This document shows positions 6,949-16,454 of a stretch of DNA of 64,000 nucleotides, in pieces. Below the pieces are notes generated by a model that saw only the letters and a program-made list of their open reading frames with translations, did not search any database and was not told where the DNA came from. Origin of the DNA: Planctomycetota bacterium. Lineage in GTDB: Bacteria; Planctomycetota; UBA1135; GCA-002686595. The first letter of the stretch is position 1. Each line of letters begins with the position of its first letter. Made by a program: the position numbers and the translations under genes. The stretch lies in assembly GCA_002683825.1 (NCBI GenBank), contig NYUD01000019.1, positions 62,001 through 126,000 of the forward strand, read 5' to 3'.

Positions 6949-9423
6949 CTAGGGCAGGTTGAGCTCGGGCCCGTGCACCTCTTTCCACCACTCGCGCCAG
7001 CCCCTATAAAGCCGTTCCATCTCCGCTGCATGGCGCGGGTCACCAGCCAGATTGTCCTCTTCGTATGGGTCGCTTTTTAGATCAAAAAAATCTATATCCC
7101 CCCGGCGCCGGGCGGGAAACGGAGCGCAATGGTGAATGAACTTGAAGAGTTCGGGATCCTGAACGTCCTTCAGGTAGAGGATGAATTTGTAGCGCGCTGT
7201 GCGTGCGTAGATCGAAAAAACATCTCGAGCGATCTGTCCTTTCTTGCGCCGCTTTTCGTTGTATCGATAGCCGACACCGTAGAGCACCTCTCGATTCGCG
7301 GGTCCGCCCTCGATCAGCGGACGCACCGACCGGCTGCTGGAATCGGCGGGCACGGGGACCCGCGCATAGTCCAGCAATGTGGCGTACAGGTCGATCGTCG
7401 AAACCAGCGCCTCATTCCTGCGACCGCCTCGAATCGATTTGGGCCAGGTGAAAAACACCGGCGTGCGTAGCCCTTTCTCGAAAACCGTCCCTTTCGAGGG
7501 GTAGCCGTTAGCCCAGCCGTTGTCGATCAGGAAGCAGAAAAGCGTGTTGTCGTACTCACCCGTTTGTTTCAGCTTCTCGACGAGGGCACGCAATCCGTCG
7601 TCGAACCAGGCCTCCATCGCGAAGGCGGTCCGCTCGAGGGCCTGGAATTCTTCACTGTCGCCTTCAAGGGCAGCTGGTACGGGCACCGCGACCTCTTCGA
7701 AGGGCTTCCTGTAGCGCTCCGGGGGATCGAAAGGCGTGTGGGGCAACATCGGAGCCCACCAAACGAAGAAAGGTCGTTCGCCGGCGTTGCGCTCGACGAA
7801 GTCGAACAACTGGTCCTGGCTCTTGCGCACAAAGTGCCGGAAGCGCACGTCGAGCACCTCGGGCTCGAGAAAGCCCATCGCGCGGGTTCTGCCCTCCCAG
7901 TACTTGCCGCCAACGAAGGTGGCGTATCCCGCCTGCTTCAAGAGGTTTGGCAGCGAGTCTTCCGCGCGCAGGGGGTGTGCGGTTCTGTTGTCGTACACGC
8001 CCGTCTCGTGGGGCCAGCTGCCGCTGAGCAGCGATGCCAGAGATGGGCGGCAACGCGATACGGGCACGTGGGCGATGGGAAAAACAACCCCTTCTTCCGC
8101 GAGCCGGTCCAGGGTCGGTGTTTGTACCAGCTTGTTGCCGAGAAACCCCAGGTGTTCGTAGTCGTGGTCGTCGGAGATGATCAAGACGATGTTGGGTCGA
8201 TCGTCCTTCGGTGGCGGACCGAGCGGAGGAGAAAAATAGGGAACCGGTAACTTGATACCACCGAAAGCCTCCCACCATGCGATCGTCTCTTCCCGCAACC
8301 TGCGAATCCGGTCCTCGTAGGGGAGGGCTGCCGCGAGGTTGTGCTCCTCACGCGGATCGACTTCGAGATCGAAAAGGAGCTCGCTGCCGCGGGCGTGCAT
8401 GATGGTGGCCGTTTCCCCCCCTTTGGCGATGTCGACCCCGACGTCGCTCAGGAACAGCACATACTTCCAGCGTTCGTCACGCGAGTACATCGCGACCACT
8501 TGGCGGCCGACCCCGGTTCCGGAGCGGCCGGAAGCGTGGGGGTTGTAGAGCGTTCCGAAGATGCGCTCAGGAGAGGAGCGCGAGCCGCCTTCCAGCAACG
8601 TGCGAAGGCTGGGAGCGAGGTTTTCGACGACCGGATCGATCCCCGCGTAGTCGGCGAGCGTTGCGTACAACGCCAGCGACGAGATCAGGGTGTGCGTTTC
8701 TTTCCGGGCGAAACTCCGCGGATGCACGACCGCCAAGCAGCGCGTCCGCTGCGGCTCAAGGACTTGATCGGGATCGAGGGCAGCGCCTCCTTGGGGGTGC
8801 TCGGCGATCAGGAACCAAAGAGTCTCGCGGCCGTTCGCGTCAGCTTTGAGGGCAGCGTGCAAGCCTCCAAGCTTGCCATCCAGAAAACTCCGACGCGCCT
8901 GCGGTGTCTGTGGCCCGCCGCTCTTGGCACTCGGAACTTCGACGGCGAAGCAAACGAAACGAGGCGCATCCCCCGATTCCTTCAGGAAATTTTCGAAGGC
9001 CAAGGGCTCCGCCGCGCTACCGCTCTCGCCGTCGAACGAGGCCTCCTTCGGAAGCCGTGTCGCAAACGAACCGTATTGATAGGAGCGATAGCCCGCCTCC
9101 GCGAGGTCGGCCAGGATCGTCCGCTTCAGGCCGCCTCGCAGTGGACCCGCTTCGAAACAGACCCCGCTTTCGCGGGGCCAGAGGCCCGAAAGCAGGGCCG
9201 TGCGGTGGGGCCGGCCCATGGGAACCGGCACGTGGGTCCGAGGAAAGTGCTGGGCCTCATGCAAGAGCCCTTCGAGCACCGGCGCAGCGCCCTGCCCCTC
9301 GAGGTGCGTAGCGTCCCAAAAAACCCACACGATGTTGGGCCGCGCGTCGGTCGGCTCCTCACAATCCGGGGCCGGAGTGGGCCCGAGAAAGGTGGCCAGA
9401 AGCAGGTTCAGGATCGCAATCAC
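6949..9423 (-). CDS. Secreted tandem sulfatase: degenerate plus intact domain
   Basis: An 824-residue protein with two sulfatase modules. GTG 9423 gives an immediate hydrophobic signal (IAILNLLLATFLG). The open frame to 9582 runs into the divergent aspartate kinase and is rejected. Module 1 (about 25-400) keeps the fold outline but has GRPHRTALLSG, with Gly70 where the formylglycine Cys belongs, and FWDATH in place of the metal-binding SDD, so it is probably inactive. Module 2 (about 430-824) has ISDDHDYEHLG, CRPSLASLLSG and LIDNGW...SKGTVFEKGLRTP, like the sulfatase at 2946-4286, but with Leu at the Arg position of CxPxR. A fusion of this kind suggests gene duplication. Confidence 0.88.
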   Translation of the reverse strand: MIAILNLLLATFLGPTPAPDCEEPTDARPNIVWVFWDATHLEGQGAAPVLEGLLHEAQHFPRTHVPVPMGRPHRTALLSGLWPRESGVCFEAGPLRGGLKRTILADLAEAGYRSYQYGSFATRLPKEASFDGESGSAAEPLAFENFLKESGDAPRFVCFAVEVPSAKSGGPQTPQARRSFLDGKLGGLHAALKADANGRETLWFLIAEHPQGGAALDPDQVLEPQRTRCLAVVHPRSFARKETHTLISSLALYATLADYAGIDPVVENLAPSLRTLLEGGSRSSPERIFGTLYNPHASGRSGTGVGRQVVAMYSRDERWKYVLFLSDVGVDIAKGGETATIMHARGSELLFDLEVDPREEHNLAAALPYEDRIRRLREETIAWWEAFGGIKLPVPYFSPPLGPPPKDDRPNIVLIISDDHDYEHLGFLGNKLVQTPTLDRLAEEGVVFPIAHVPVSRCRPSLASLLSGSWPHETGVYDNRTAHPLRAEDSLPNLLKQAGYATFVGGKYWEGRTRAMGFLEPEVLDVRFRHFVRKSQDQLFDFVERNAGERPFFVWWAPMLPHTPFDPPERYRKPFEEVAVPVPAALEGDSEEFQALERTAFAMEAWFDDGLRALVEKLKQTGEYDNTLFCFLIDNGWANGYPSKGTVFEKGLRTPVFFTWPKSIRGGRRNEALVSTIDLYATLLDYARVPVPADSSSRSVRPLIEGGPANREVLYGVGYRYNEKRRKKGQIARDVFSIYARTARYKFILYLKDVQDPELFKFIHHCAPFPARRRGDIDFFDLKSDPYEEDNLAGDPRHAAEMERLYRGWREWWKEVHGPELNLP

Positions 9424-9479
9424 GTAGGTGAGCTTAGCTGGAGGGGAACCCCCGGGCTCCCGCAGGGTATCTTGCCGTC

Positions 9480-10805
9480 GTGGTCTCCCCCCGTCGTGTC
9501 TTGAAGTTCGGTGGAGCCGCCCTGCGCGACGGGCCGGCGATCGAGCGCTGTGCCCGCATTGTCGCATCGCGGTGTGAAACACAGCCGCTGGTGGTGGTCA
9601 GCGCCCACGAAGGGGTTACGCGGCTCTTGAATCGTGCCGTGGATGAGGCGAGCTCGGGCAAGGTCGAGTGGGAGCGGCTGAGGATCCGGCACAAGACGCT
9701 CCTGCGGCAGCTCGGGCTGGAGAGCGAGCTGGTCGACCGGCCTCTGCGCGAACTGCGGGGAATACTCGGCGAGTTGGCGCGCATGCGGCGTACGGATCGG
9801 CGGCAGCGCGACGCGGTGCTTTCCTACGGAGAGCGCATTAGCGCGCGGATCGTGGCCGAGGTTCTGCGCCGGCGCGGTCTGGACGCGACGCCGCTGGACG
9901 CCTTTGACGTCGGTCTGGTGGCACAGGATGGAGGGGGCATTCGGCCGGCGCTCGAGCCACCCCCGCTGGCGGTGCGTGAGGTCCTGAGCGGGATTCCCGG
10001 CATCCCTGTCGTGACCGGCTTCGTCGCCGTGAACCGCGGCGGGGATTTGACAACGCTCGGCCGGAACGGCTCGGACCTGTCCGCCGTCTGGCTCGGCGAG
10101 GCCTTGCTCGCGAGCGAGGTCGAGCTCTGGAAGGACGTCCCGGGGTTCCTGACGGCGGACCCCAGGGTGGTGTCCGCGGCGCGTCCACTGCCCACGATTG
10201 GACGCGAGGAAGCGATCGAACTGGCGATCCACGGGGCCGAGATTCTGCATCCCGGTGCTCTGGAACCGACGTACCGCGCGGATCTGTCCGTGCGCATCAA
10301 GAACTTCGACGATCCACAGGCCCCGGGCACGCGCATTCTGACGCGAACGGATCACAGGGGGCCCGTGGGCCTCGCCCACCACGCCGCGCTTTCGCTGTGG
10401 ACCGAGCCCCTGGGGCTGGGCGGCGACCAGAATGCTCTGCTGATCGAATTGATGGCCCGGCTGCGCGAGGCCTGCATCCAACCCTACCGGGTTGCGGCAT
10501 CGGCCACCGGCCTTCAAATTCTCGTGGTTGACTCGCCGAAAGAGCACGCCACGTTGGAGGCGCTGGTGAGCGAGCGCGAAAACGCTCAGCTGGAACAAGG
10601 ACTCTCGAGCCTGGCGATCGTGGGCGTAGGCGTCGGGGACGATCCTTGCCTTTCCGATCTCCTGCGCGAGGAGGCTTCCCGTCAGAATGCCCTCATCCGA
10701 CGCGCGCCCGGAGGCGAGAGCGCATCCAGTCGTGTTTTCCTCTGTGCAAGAGACGCCTGCGAAGAACTGCTGCGCGCCGTGCATCAGAGGCTCTTTGAGA
10801 GCTAG
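9480..10805 (+). CDS. lysC: Aspartate kinase
   Basis: A 441-residue aspartokinase catalysing the first step of the lysine/threonine/methionine pathway. KFGGAAL at residues 9-15 corresponds to the family KFGGTSV. Further motifs are VVVSAHEGVTRLL, GFVAVNRGGDLTTLGRNGSD (nucleotide and aspartate binding) and LWKDVPGFLTADPRVV. The C-terminal 130 residues match the position of the paired ACT regulatory domains but are weakly conserved. Start is GTG 9480, 56 bp from the divergent sulfatase start. The substitution of GGA for GGT in the first motif is mild, and activity is expected. Confidence 0.88.
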   Translation: MVSPRRVLKFGGAALRDGPAIERCARIVASRCETQPLVVVSAHEGVTRLLNRAVDEASSGKVEWERLRIRHKTLLRQLGLESELVDRPLRELRGILGELARMRRTDRRQRDAVLSYGERISARIVAEVLRRRGLDATPLDAFDVGLVAQDGGGIRPALEPPPLAVREVLSGIPGIPVVTGFVAVNRGGDLTTLGRNGSDLSAVWLGEALLASEVELWKDVPGFLTADPRVVSAARPLPTIGREEAIELAIHGAEILHPGALEPTYRADLSVRIKNFDDPQAPGTRILTRTDHRGPVGLAHHAALSLWTEPLGLGGDQNALLIELMARLREACIQPYRVAASATGLQILVVDSPKEHATLEALVSERENAQLEQGLSSLAIVGVGVGDDPCLSDLLREEASRQNALIRRAPGGESASSRVFLCARDACEELLRAVHQRLFES

Positions 10806-10902
10806 CCTGGACCCAGGCCCTGGCGTTTCCGAGAAGGGGCGCATTCCGCAGTTATTCAGGATTCCCCCCGGGTGCGTTGCGTCGTGACACCTGGTGGCGA
10901 GT

Positions 10903-12105
10903 TCAACGCTCTTGACCGACGAGCGATCTCACGGCCGGCTTGAGGGGTATGTTGTCGCGAACCGTGTTGTCCTCTTCGAGCACTGTTAGCGTGCCTTCGA
11001 TGAAATTTCTCTCGATGATGTTCTTCGTGCAAAACCGATCGAAGTGAATCGCGGCCTCCGTCGCGCCGCGGATCGTGTTGTGACGTATATGGTTCCCCTC
11101 GTTGAGCCCTTCCTTCGAGAACTCTTTGTACCACCACGACCAGATGCCAATCTTGCAGCCGTCGACGTTGTTGTATTCAACCAGGTTGTCCGAAGCGTCG
11201 TTCAAGACGATTCCCCAGTATACGTCTCGGATGTCGTTCCCGACAACACGGCCGCGCTCGCAGAAGTGGTCGAAGTCTATGGCCTCGTCCGCAATATGCT
11301 CGAACACATTACCCTCCACGGAACAGTCCACGGCGTTGTAGAAAGCGACGCCGCGGCCGTACAGATTGCGGAAGAGACAATTGCGGACCGTCACCTTTGG
11401 TGTGGGAGGTGCGATGATGCCGACGCCGTACCTGAAGGGTGACGCAACCCACACGGCGGTCCGCAGGTGATGGCCGGGCATGGGGACCGCTTCCGTTCGT
11501 CCGCCGTCGAAGGACATGTTTTCAAAAACCACGTTGCCACCGGACAGCGTCTTGAAAAGCTTGTTCGAATATCCGACGCGGCTTCGGGCGGGGATGTCCT
11601 GCTGGAGTGGGGTTGCCAGCTGCAGGCGGTTGCCATCGACCTTCACGATGGGGGTGAAGCGATAATCACGCGTCACGCCATCGGCGAAGAATTCCTCACC
11701 GATAGGTGGGAGGAGCTGAACCAACGATCGCTCGACAAAATCCTCGGTGCTGGTCAGCGAGAGCTCGAATGCCCCCTTCGGGGCGGCTTCGGCGAGGAAA
11801 ACGGGGGCGGGCAGCGCAAAAAGGGCCTCTTCGCATCCTCGTAAGGTCACCCCGGCCGGCACGAAGACGGTCCCGTGCAGAACGTAGCGCCCGGGGCCGA
11901 ACACGACCGTTCCGCCGGTCTCGACGAGCGAGTTCAGGGCTTCCTGCAGCGATTTCTCGTCCGCCCCGTTGAAGTCACCCTGTCCGTCCTGGCGAAAGGT
12001 GATGGTCGGGGGGCCTTGCGCTTGCGAGGAAAGCGCTGCGATGCCCGTGTCGGCCGTTGGGCATGCCATCAGGCCCGGGAAAAGCAGGATCCAAAATCTC
12101 AGCAT
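10903..12105 (-). CDS. Right-handed parallel beta-helix lipoprotein
   Basis: A 400-residue secreted protein. ATG 12105 gives a lipoprotein-type signal (FPGLMAC). An N-terminal pectate-lyase-like cap follows (ADEKSLQEALN, then GGTVVFGPGRYVL), then repeated short beta coils with Asn ladders: VRNCLFRNLYG, CSVEGNVFEHI, VVGNDIRDVYWG, VEYNNVDG, IRHNTIRG, IERNFIEG. Such folds bind or cleave polysaccharides; catalytic residues cannot be assigned here. It is divergent from the DUF4956 operon (150 bp between starts), whose second gene also carries a beta-helix. The next gene on this side, lysC, runs towards it with a 97-bp gap. Confidence 0.85.
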   Translation of the reverse strand: MLRFWILLFPGLMACPTADTGIAALSSQAQGPPTITFRQDGQGDFNGADEKSLQEALNSLVETGGTVVFGPGRYVLHGTVFVPAGVTLRGCEEALFALPAPVFLAEAAPKGAFELSLTSTEDFVERSLVQLLPPIGEEFFADGVTRDYRFTPIVKVDGNRLQLATPLQQDIPARSRVGYSNKLFKTLSGGNVVFENMSFDGGRTEAVPMPGHHLRTAVWVASPFRYGVGIIAPPTPKVTVRNCLFRNLYGRGVAFYNAVDCSVEGNVFEHIADEAIDFDHFCERGRVVGNDIRDVYWGIVLNDASDNLVEYNNVDGCKIGIWSWWYKEFSKEGLNEGNHIRHNTIRGATEAAIHFDRFCTKNIIERNFIEGTLTVLEEDNTVRDNIPLKPAVRSLVGQER

Positions 12106-12255
12106 GGGGTCGCGCGCGGTTCGTTCGGGTGGCCGCACCCGCCCCTGAGTCTACGCGATGGACTCCAGGATCGTTTGGCGGAGGTGCTTGGGGTATCTTT
12201 CTGCGCTCTACGCCCGGGCTGGCCGGGCGCCGAGAGAGTTAGGACAAACCGAACC

Positions 12256-12936
12256 GTGCCCGAGATTTTTGGAGATCTGTCCGCGACCGACCCCAAATCC
12301 GTCTTGATCAACCTGGGGCTGGTCCTTGTGTTGGGGCAGATCCTGGTTTGGCACTACCTACGCTTCTCGCCTGTCCTATCGAACAAACGCAAGTTTGCCC
12401 GTGTCCTGGTTTTCATCGCGGCCACGACGATGATGGTGATCACCATCGTGAAGACCTCCTTCGCCCTCTCCCTGGGGTTGGTCGGCGCGCTTTCCATCAT
12501 TCGCTTCCGGACACCGATCAAGGAGCCCGAAGAGCTGGCGTACCTCTTTCTGGCCATCGGGCTGGGCCTGGGCCTGGGCGCGAACCAGCGCCTGACGACG
12601 TCCATGATCTTCGTCGTGCTGCTCATCTATTTGGCCGCCCAGAGCTGGAATCGCGCGACAGCGCTGCCGCCGCGGATGCTGATGCATGTTTCCGGAACGC
12701 TCCAGAACGTCGAAACCGGCGGTGCGGAGACCGCTCTGCGAGAGATCCTCGCGGCGGTTACGGACGGGACGACCCGGGTCGATCTGCGCCGGGTCGACGC
12801 CGAGGGGCCCAAGTTCAACGCAACCGTGGTTCTCGACCTGTCGGGTTCCGATGAGGTCGGCGCCCTGGTTTCGCGCATCCAAGAGGCACTGCCGGGCGGT
12901 TCGGTCAGCTTCGTCGAAGGCAGCGGCCTCGACTAG
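12256..12936 (+). CDS. DUF4956 membrane protein
   Basis: A 226-residue protein starting at GTG 12256; the longer open frame from 11875 lies antisense to the beta-helix gene and is not coding. It has three or four predicted transmembrane helices in the first 135 residues, with the conserved loop SIIRFRTPIKEPEELAYLF between helices, characteristic of DUF4956. The C-terminal 90 residues are a soluble alpha/beta domain. Its biochemical function is unknown. DUF4956 genes are often found beside VTC-domain and CotH genes, exactly as here: the CotH gene starts 5 bp after this stop and the VTC gene follows it. Confidence 0.88.
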   Translation: MPEIFGDLSATDPKSVLINLGLVLVLGQILVWHYLRFSPVLSNKRKFARVLVFIAATTMMVITIVKTSFALSLGLVGALSIIRFRTPIKEPEELAYLFLAIGLGLGLGANQRLTTSMIFVVLLIYLAAQSWNRATALPPRMLMHVSGTLQNVETGGAETALREILAAVTDGTTRVDLRRVDAEGPKFNATVVLDLSGSDEVGALVSRIQEALPGGSVSFVEGSGLD

Positions 12937-12941
12937 CGCTG

Positions 12942-15734
12942 ATGCTCGTCAAGGACGAGATCGGACGGGGGTTCGGACTGGGACTGGGTCTCCTGGTCTG
13001 CGGCGTCTTGATCGGTTACTTCGCTCGGCCACTGCGCTGGCTGGCCGACGCCTCGAGGGAAGACAGCTCCACCTCTCCCGTCCCTCGCGAGGTCGTGCTG
13101 TCCCCGCACCTGGTGCCCAACGAGACGGACCCACCTGCGGCCGACAACGGTCTTAGAACCCTGTTCTTCGAAATACCGGAAGCGTCGACCGCCACTCTGC
13201 AGCGGGTTCGCGATCGCGCGATCGAGCGCGGCGTGATCGTGCAGACCGACGCGGACACCGTGCCCGCAACCCTTGCGCTGGACGGGGGGGCCCCGTTGGA
13301 GGCCGAGGTCCGTATCAAGGGCGATTGGGTCGATCACGTCCAGGGAGACAGCTGGTCCTTGCGTGTCAAGCTGGCCGACGAACGCCTCCTCGGCATGCGG
13401 GTCTTTTCGATCCAGCGCCCCATGACACGCGGCATGTTGTGGGAATGGACGACCCATGAGGCTGCACGCAAGCTCGATGTACTGGCGCCGCGCTCGACCT
13501 TTGTCAACGTGGTCATCAACGGCAACCCGAACGGGCTCTATTTCCTCGAGGAGCACTTCTCGAAGGAGATGGTCGAGGCCCAGGGGCGGCGCGAGGGGCC
13601 GATCGTCTTGTGGGACGAGTCGACGCACTGGGCGGTGATCTTGCACAAGGCTCGCGTGCCCTCGAAAGAGGTTCGGCTGCCGACTTCGCGTACGCTTGCC
13701 CCGGCGCACTCGCTGGGGTCCAGCCCCGTGCGGGCCTATGGCGAGAAGCGTCTGAACTCCATCGAGTCCCTGAATTCGATGCTGCTTTCCGCGGTCGACA
13801 AGATGCGCGCCCTGCGCGCCCAGGGCGTGATGGGGCAGAACGCGAACGGGCGGATGCGAGCCATGCAAGCGCTGAGCGATCTGCAAGGCAAGACCCTTGA
13901 ACAGCTGGTAGACGTCGAGCGGCTCGCTCGCTACCACGCGCTGGCTTCGCTGTTCCAGATCGGGCATTCGCTGATCTGGCACAACATGCGCTTCTATCAC
14001 GACCCGCTTGTCGATCGACTGGAGCCCATCTCGTTCGACAACATGCCGCACGAGATTGCCAGTCGCGAGCCGGTGCCCTTCAGGGCGCGTAGCCTCGTGG
14101 CGCAGTTCGCGCACAGCAGTGGCTACTACGATCGGCTGTATCATTGGATGGGGCGTATTTCGGCTCCGGGTTGGGTCGATGAGCTCTTCGAGGGACTCGA
14201 ACCCCAATTGTCGACCTTCGAGTCGGCCCTGAGCGACGAACAGGTACTCGGCGAACGCTTCGCGCTGGCCGGTATGAAACAGCGACTACGCGCACAGGCG
14301 ATCTACCTGCGCAAGGCGGTCTATCCGCCTGATCCAGCCAACTTCGAGGCTTTCTACGAACTCGACGATCCGCATGCGGCCAATCTGTCAGGAACGATCG
14401 AGGTCGATGCGTGGTCGACGACACTAGCCCCGGTGGTTGTCGAAGGCTTTCGGTTCAGCAATGGTGCCGTCATTTCAGGCCGCGAGGCTCTGATCGCGGA
14501 ATCGTTGGGTGCTCACACGTCCGGCGAAGCGGTGGTTCTGCCCTACGACGGTCGTAGTGCGACGTTTCGCTTCGACCTCAACGAACGGTTGGCCAACCTC
14601 GAGACCGTCAAGCAGCTGAAGCAGTCCGTTCTTCAAGCGGCCAAGAACCGCGGACCCCTGGGTTTGGATATCGACGTTCTCTACCGTCCGATCGCAGCGG
14701 TGGGCGTCGAGGAGGAAACCCTGGTCTTCCGCCCCCGGAACCGCAACTGGGGAGAACAGACCGGCAGACCGGCCGCACCGAGCCTGGATGCGCTGCTCGA
14801 GCGTCATCCATTCCTGATCGACGATGGCGCCCGCAGCGAGGTCACGGTGTTCCCCGGCACCTGGGAGGTCGAAGGTGATCTGGTCTTGCCCCTCGGCTTG
14901 CGTCTGCGCCTCACGGCCGGGACGACTCTGCAGTTCGACCAGGACGCGGTGCTCCTGGCGCAGGGTCAGTTGCTCTTTCGTGGAAGCCCGGGTGCGCTCG
15001 TTGTGCTGGAGCAGAAACCCGGTCTGAAGAGCTGGAAGGGAGTCTGTGTTCTAGAGGCGGATGGGCGCTCCCAATGGGAGAGCGTGGTCGTGCGCAATAC
15101 CGATGCGGTCTCACGCGCCGGTTGGGTTCTGACGGGAGGCGTCACGTTCTACCGATCGCCAATCACGATGCGGCGCGTTCGGATCGAGAACACGTTCGCC
15201 GAAGACGGGACGAATTTCTTCGGCACCGATTTCCTGCTGGAGGAGGTCACCTTCAAGGGGTGCGCCTCGGATAGCTTCGATGGTGATTTCGTTACTGGTG
15301 AGGTGCGCCGCTGTGTCTTTGAGGACGGATTGGCCGACGGCGTCGATTTCAGCGGTAGCGACGTCCGCATCGTCGACAGTCGTTTTCTGAGGATCGGAGA
15401 CAAGGCCATTTCCGCCGGCGAGGACAGCGTCGTGCACGTGCAGGGCGGAATGGCGGACGAGGTTTCGATCGGCATCGCGGCCAAGGACGGCTCGCGCGTC
15501 ACGGCTCAGGGCATGACGATACGCGGGGCACGCAACTACGCTCTGGCGGCCTTCATCAAGAAGCCCCAGTTCGGACCCTGCAGCCTTTCCGCCAGGGACC
15601 TGACGATCGAGGGATCGCTGCGCGGCGATGCGCTGGCGCAAACCGGGTGCGCGCTCGAAATCGACGGCGTGGCTTTTCCGACGCAGGATCTCGACGTCGA
15701 GCGGCTCTATCGGGAGAAGATCCTTGGACAGTAG
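12942..15734 (+). CDS. CotH-like kinase fused to a parallel beta-helix
   Basis: A 930-residue protein with an N-terminal membrane anchor (about residues 9-27). Residues about 70-470 match the CotH family, an atypical protein-kinase fold: VRIKGDWVDHV, SFSIQRPMTRG-like region, VVINGNPNGLYFLEEHFSKE (lysine-binding loop) and EPISFDNMPHE near 362 (metal-binding Asp of the SFDN type). Residues about 610-905 are a beta-helix with repeated coils (FRGSPGALVVLEQK, VRRCVFEDGLADGVDF, VRIVDSRFLRIGDKAIS). It probably phosphorylates or modifies envelope protein or polymer substrates outside the cytoplasm. It overlaps the VTC gene by 11 bp. Confidence 0.87.
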   Translation: MLVKDEIGRGFGLGLGLLVCGVLIGYFARPLRWLADASREDSSTSPVPREVVLSPHLVPNETDPPAADNGLRTLFFEIPEASTATLQRVRDRAIERGVIVQTDADTVPATLALDGGAPLEAEVRIKGDWVDHVQGDSWSLRVKLADERLLGMRVFSIQRPMTRGMLWEWTTHEAARKLDVLAPRSTFVNVVINGNPNGLYFLEEHFSKEMVEAQGRREGPIVLWDESTHWAVILHKARVPSKEVRLPTSRTLAPAHSLGSSPVRAYGEKRLNSIESLNSMLLSAVDKMRALRAQGVMGQNANGRMRAMQALSDLQGKTLEQLVDVERLARYHALASLFQIGHSLIWHNMRFYHDPLVDRLEPISFDNMPHEIASREPVPFRARSLVAQFAHSSGYYDRLYHWMGRISAPGWVDELFEGLEPQLSTFESALSDEQVLGERFALAGMKQRLRAQAIYLRKAVYPPDPANFEAFYELDDPHAANLSGTIEVDAWSTTLAPVVVEGFRFSNGAVISGREALIAESLGAHTSGEAVVLPYDGRSATFRFDLNERLANLETVKQLKQSVLQAAKNRGPLGLDIDVLYRPIAAVGVEEETLVFRPRNRNWGEQTGRPAAPSLDALLERHPFLIDDGARSEVTVFPGTWEVEGDLVLPLGLRLRLTAGTTLQFDQDAVLLAQGQLLFRGSPGALVVLEQKPGLKSWKGVCVLEADGRSQWESVVVRNTDAVSRAGWVLTGGVTFYRSPITMRRVRIENTFAEDGTNFFGTDFLLEEVTFKGCASDSFDGDFVTGEVRRCVFEDGLADGVDFSGSDVRIVDSRFLRIGDKAISAGEDSVVHVQGGMADEVSIGIAAKDGSRVTAQGMTIRGARNYALAAFIKKPQFGPCSLSARDLTIEGSLRGDALAQTGCALEIDGVAFPTQDLDVERLYREKILGQ

Positions 15735-16449
15735 CGGCGCAGAGGATCCGAGCGACGTCCGGGTCGAGCTGAAAGTGGCCGGCCAGGAGACCGCCTACGA
15801 CCGACTGCGGATGGCCCTCGAAATACAGAGCGAAGGTATCCGCAGGCTGTATCCCCCACGCCAGGTGCAGAGCGTCTATCTCGACTCCCATTTCGGCCGC
15901 GCCCTCGAGGAGAACCTGGCCGGTGTCAGTCATCGTGAGAAGCGGCGCTTTCGCTGGTACGGAACCGAAAGCACCGAGGTCGTCGGCAAGCTTGAGCTCA
16001 AGGTCCGCGAGAACACGTTGGGGTGGAAACGCATCGTCGCAGTCGATCGACCGATGCGCGTCGCGGGTGCTGACCGAACGGGGTTCGTCCGGGCCCTTGC
16101 CGCGGGAGTGCCTCTCGCTTGGCGCGACGGCCTGTCGGGACTGGAGCCCACGCAGTGGATCTCCTACCGGCGCGAGTACCTTGCGACCGCCGACCTCGCG
16201 GTTCGTTTGACGATCGACCGACAGTTGCGCACCTGGGATCAGCGACCGCGATTGAGGCTTGGCGATGACCCGATGAGCGAGAACCGGGGTCCGCGCATCT
16301 TTATTCTGGAACTGAAATGCGCGCCCGCTGCACTCCACATCGCCGAGGGGATCGTTCGCCGTCTCCCCTGGCCGGTGGGCCGCTGTTCGAAATTCGTTCT
16401 CGCAAGCGACCCCACCCACGGGCCGGTTCCCTCGCTCGAACCCCTCTGA
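15724..16449 (+). CDS. VTC (polyphosphate polymerase-like) domain protein
   Basis: A 241-residue VTC/CYTH-type triphosphate-tunnel protein. TTG 15724 is chosen because GGGAG lies eight to twelve bases upstream and it overlaps the CotH stop. Features are YDRLRMALEIQSEGI, PPRQVQSVYLDS (an early tunnel strand), EKRRFRWYG, KLELKVREN (Lys/Glu strand), ISYRREYL and VRLTIDRQL. In eukaryotes VTC4 makes polyphosphate from ATP; many bacterial members sit with CotH and DUF4956, and their activity is unproven. The basic tunnel residues appear present. The FAM3-like gene starts 5 bp downstream. Confidence 0.85.
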   Translation: MDSSGAEDPSDVRVELKVAGQETAYDRLRMALEIQSEGIRRLYPPRQVQSVYLDSHFGRALEENLAGVSHREKRRFRWYGTESTEVVGKLELKVRENTLGWKRIVAVDRPMRVAGADRTGFVRALAAGVPLAWRDGLSGLEPTQWISYRREYLATADLAVRLTIDRQLRTWDQRPRLRLGDDPMSENRGPRIFILELKCAPAALHIAEGIVRRLPWPVGRCSKFVLASDPTHGPVPSLEPL

Positions 16450-16454
16450 GATTC

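Noticed and set aside
9424..9582. Upstream extension of the tandem sulfatase
   Set aside because: It runs into the divergent aspartate kinase, and the signal peptide begins right at GTG 9423.
11875..12255. N-terminal extension of the DUF4956 gene
   Set aside because: It is antisense to the beta-helix lipoprotein, Pro/Arg-rich and without membrane helices; GTG 12256 gives the normal length.
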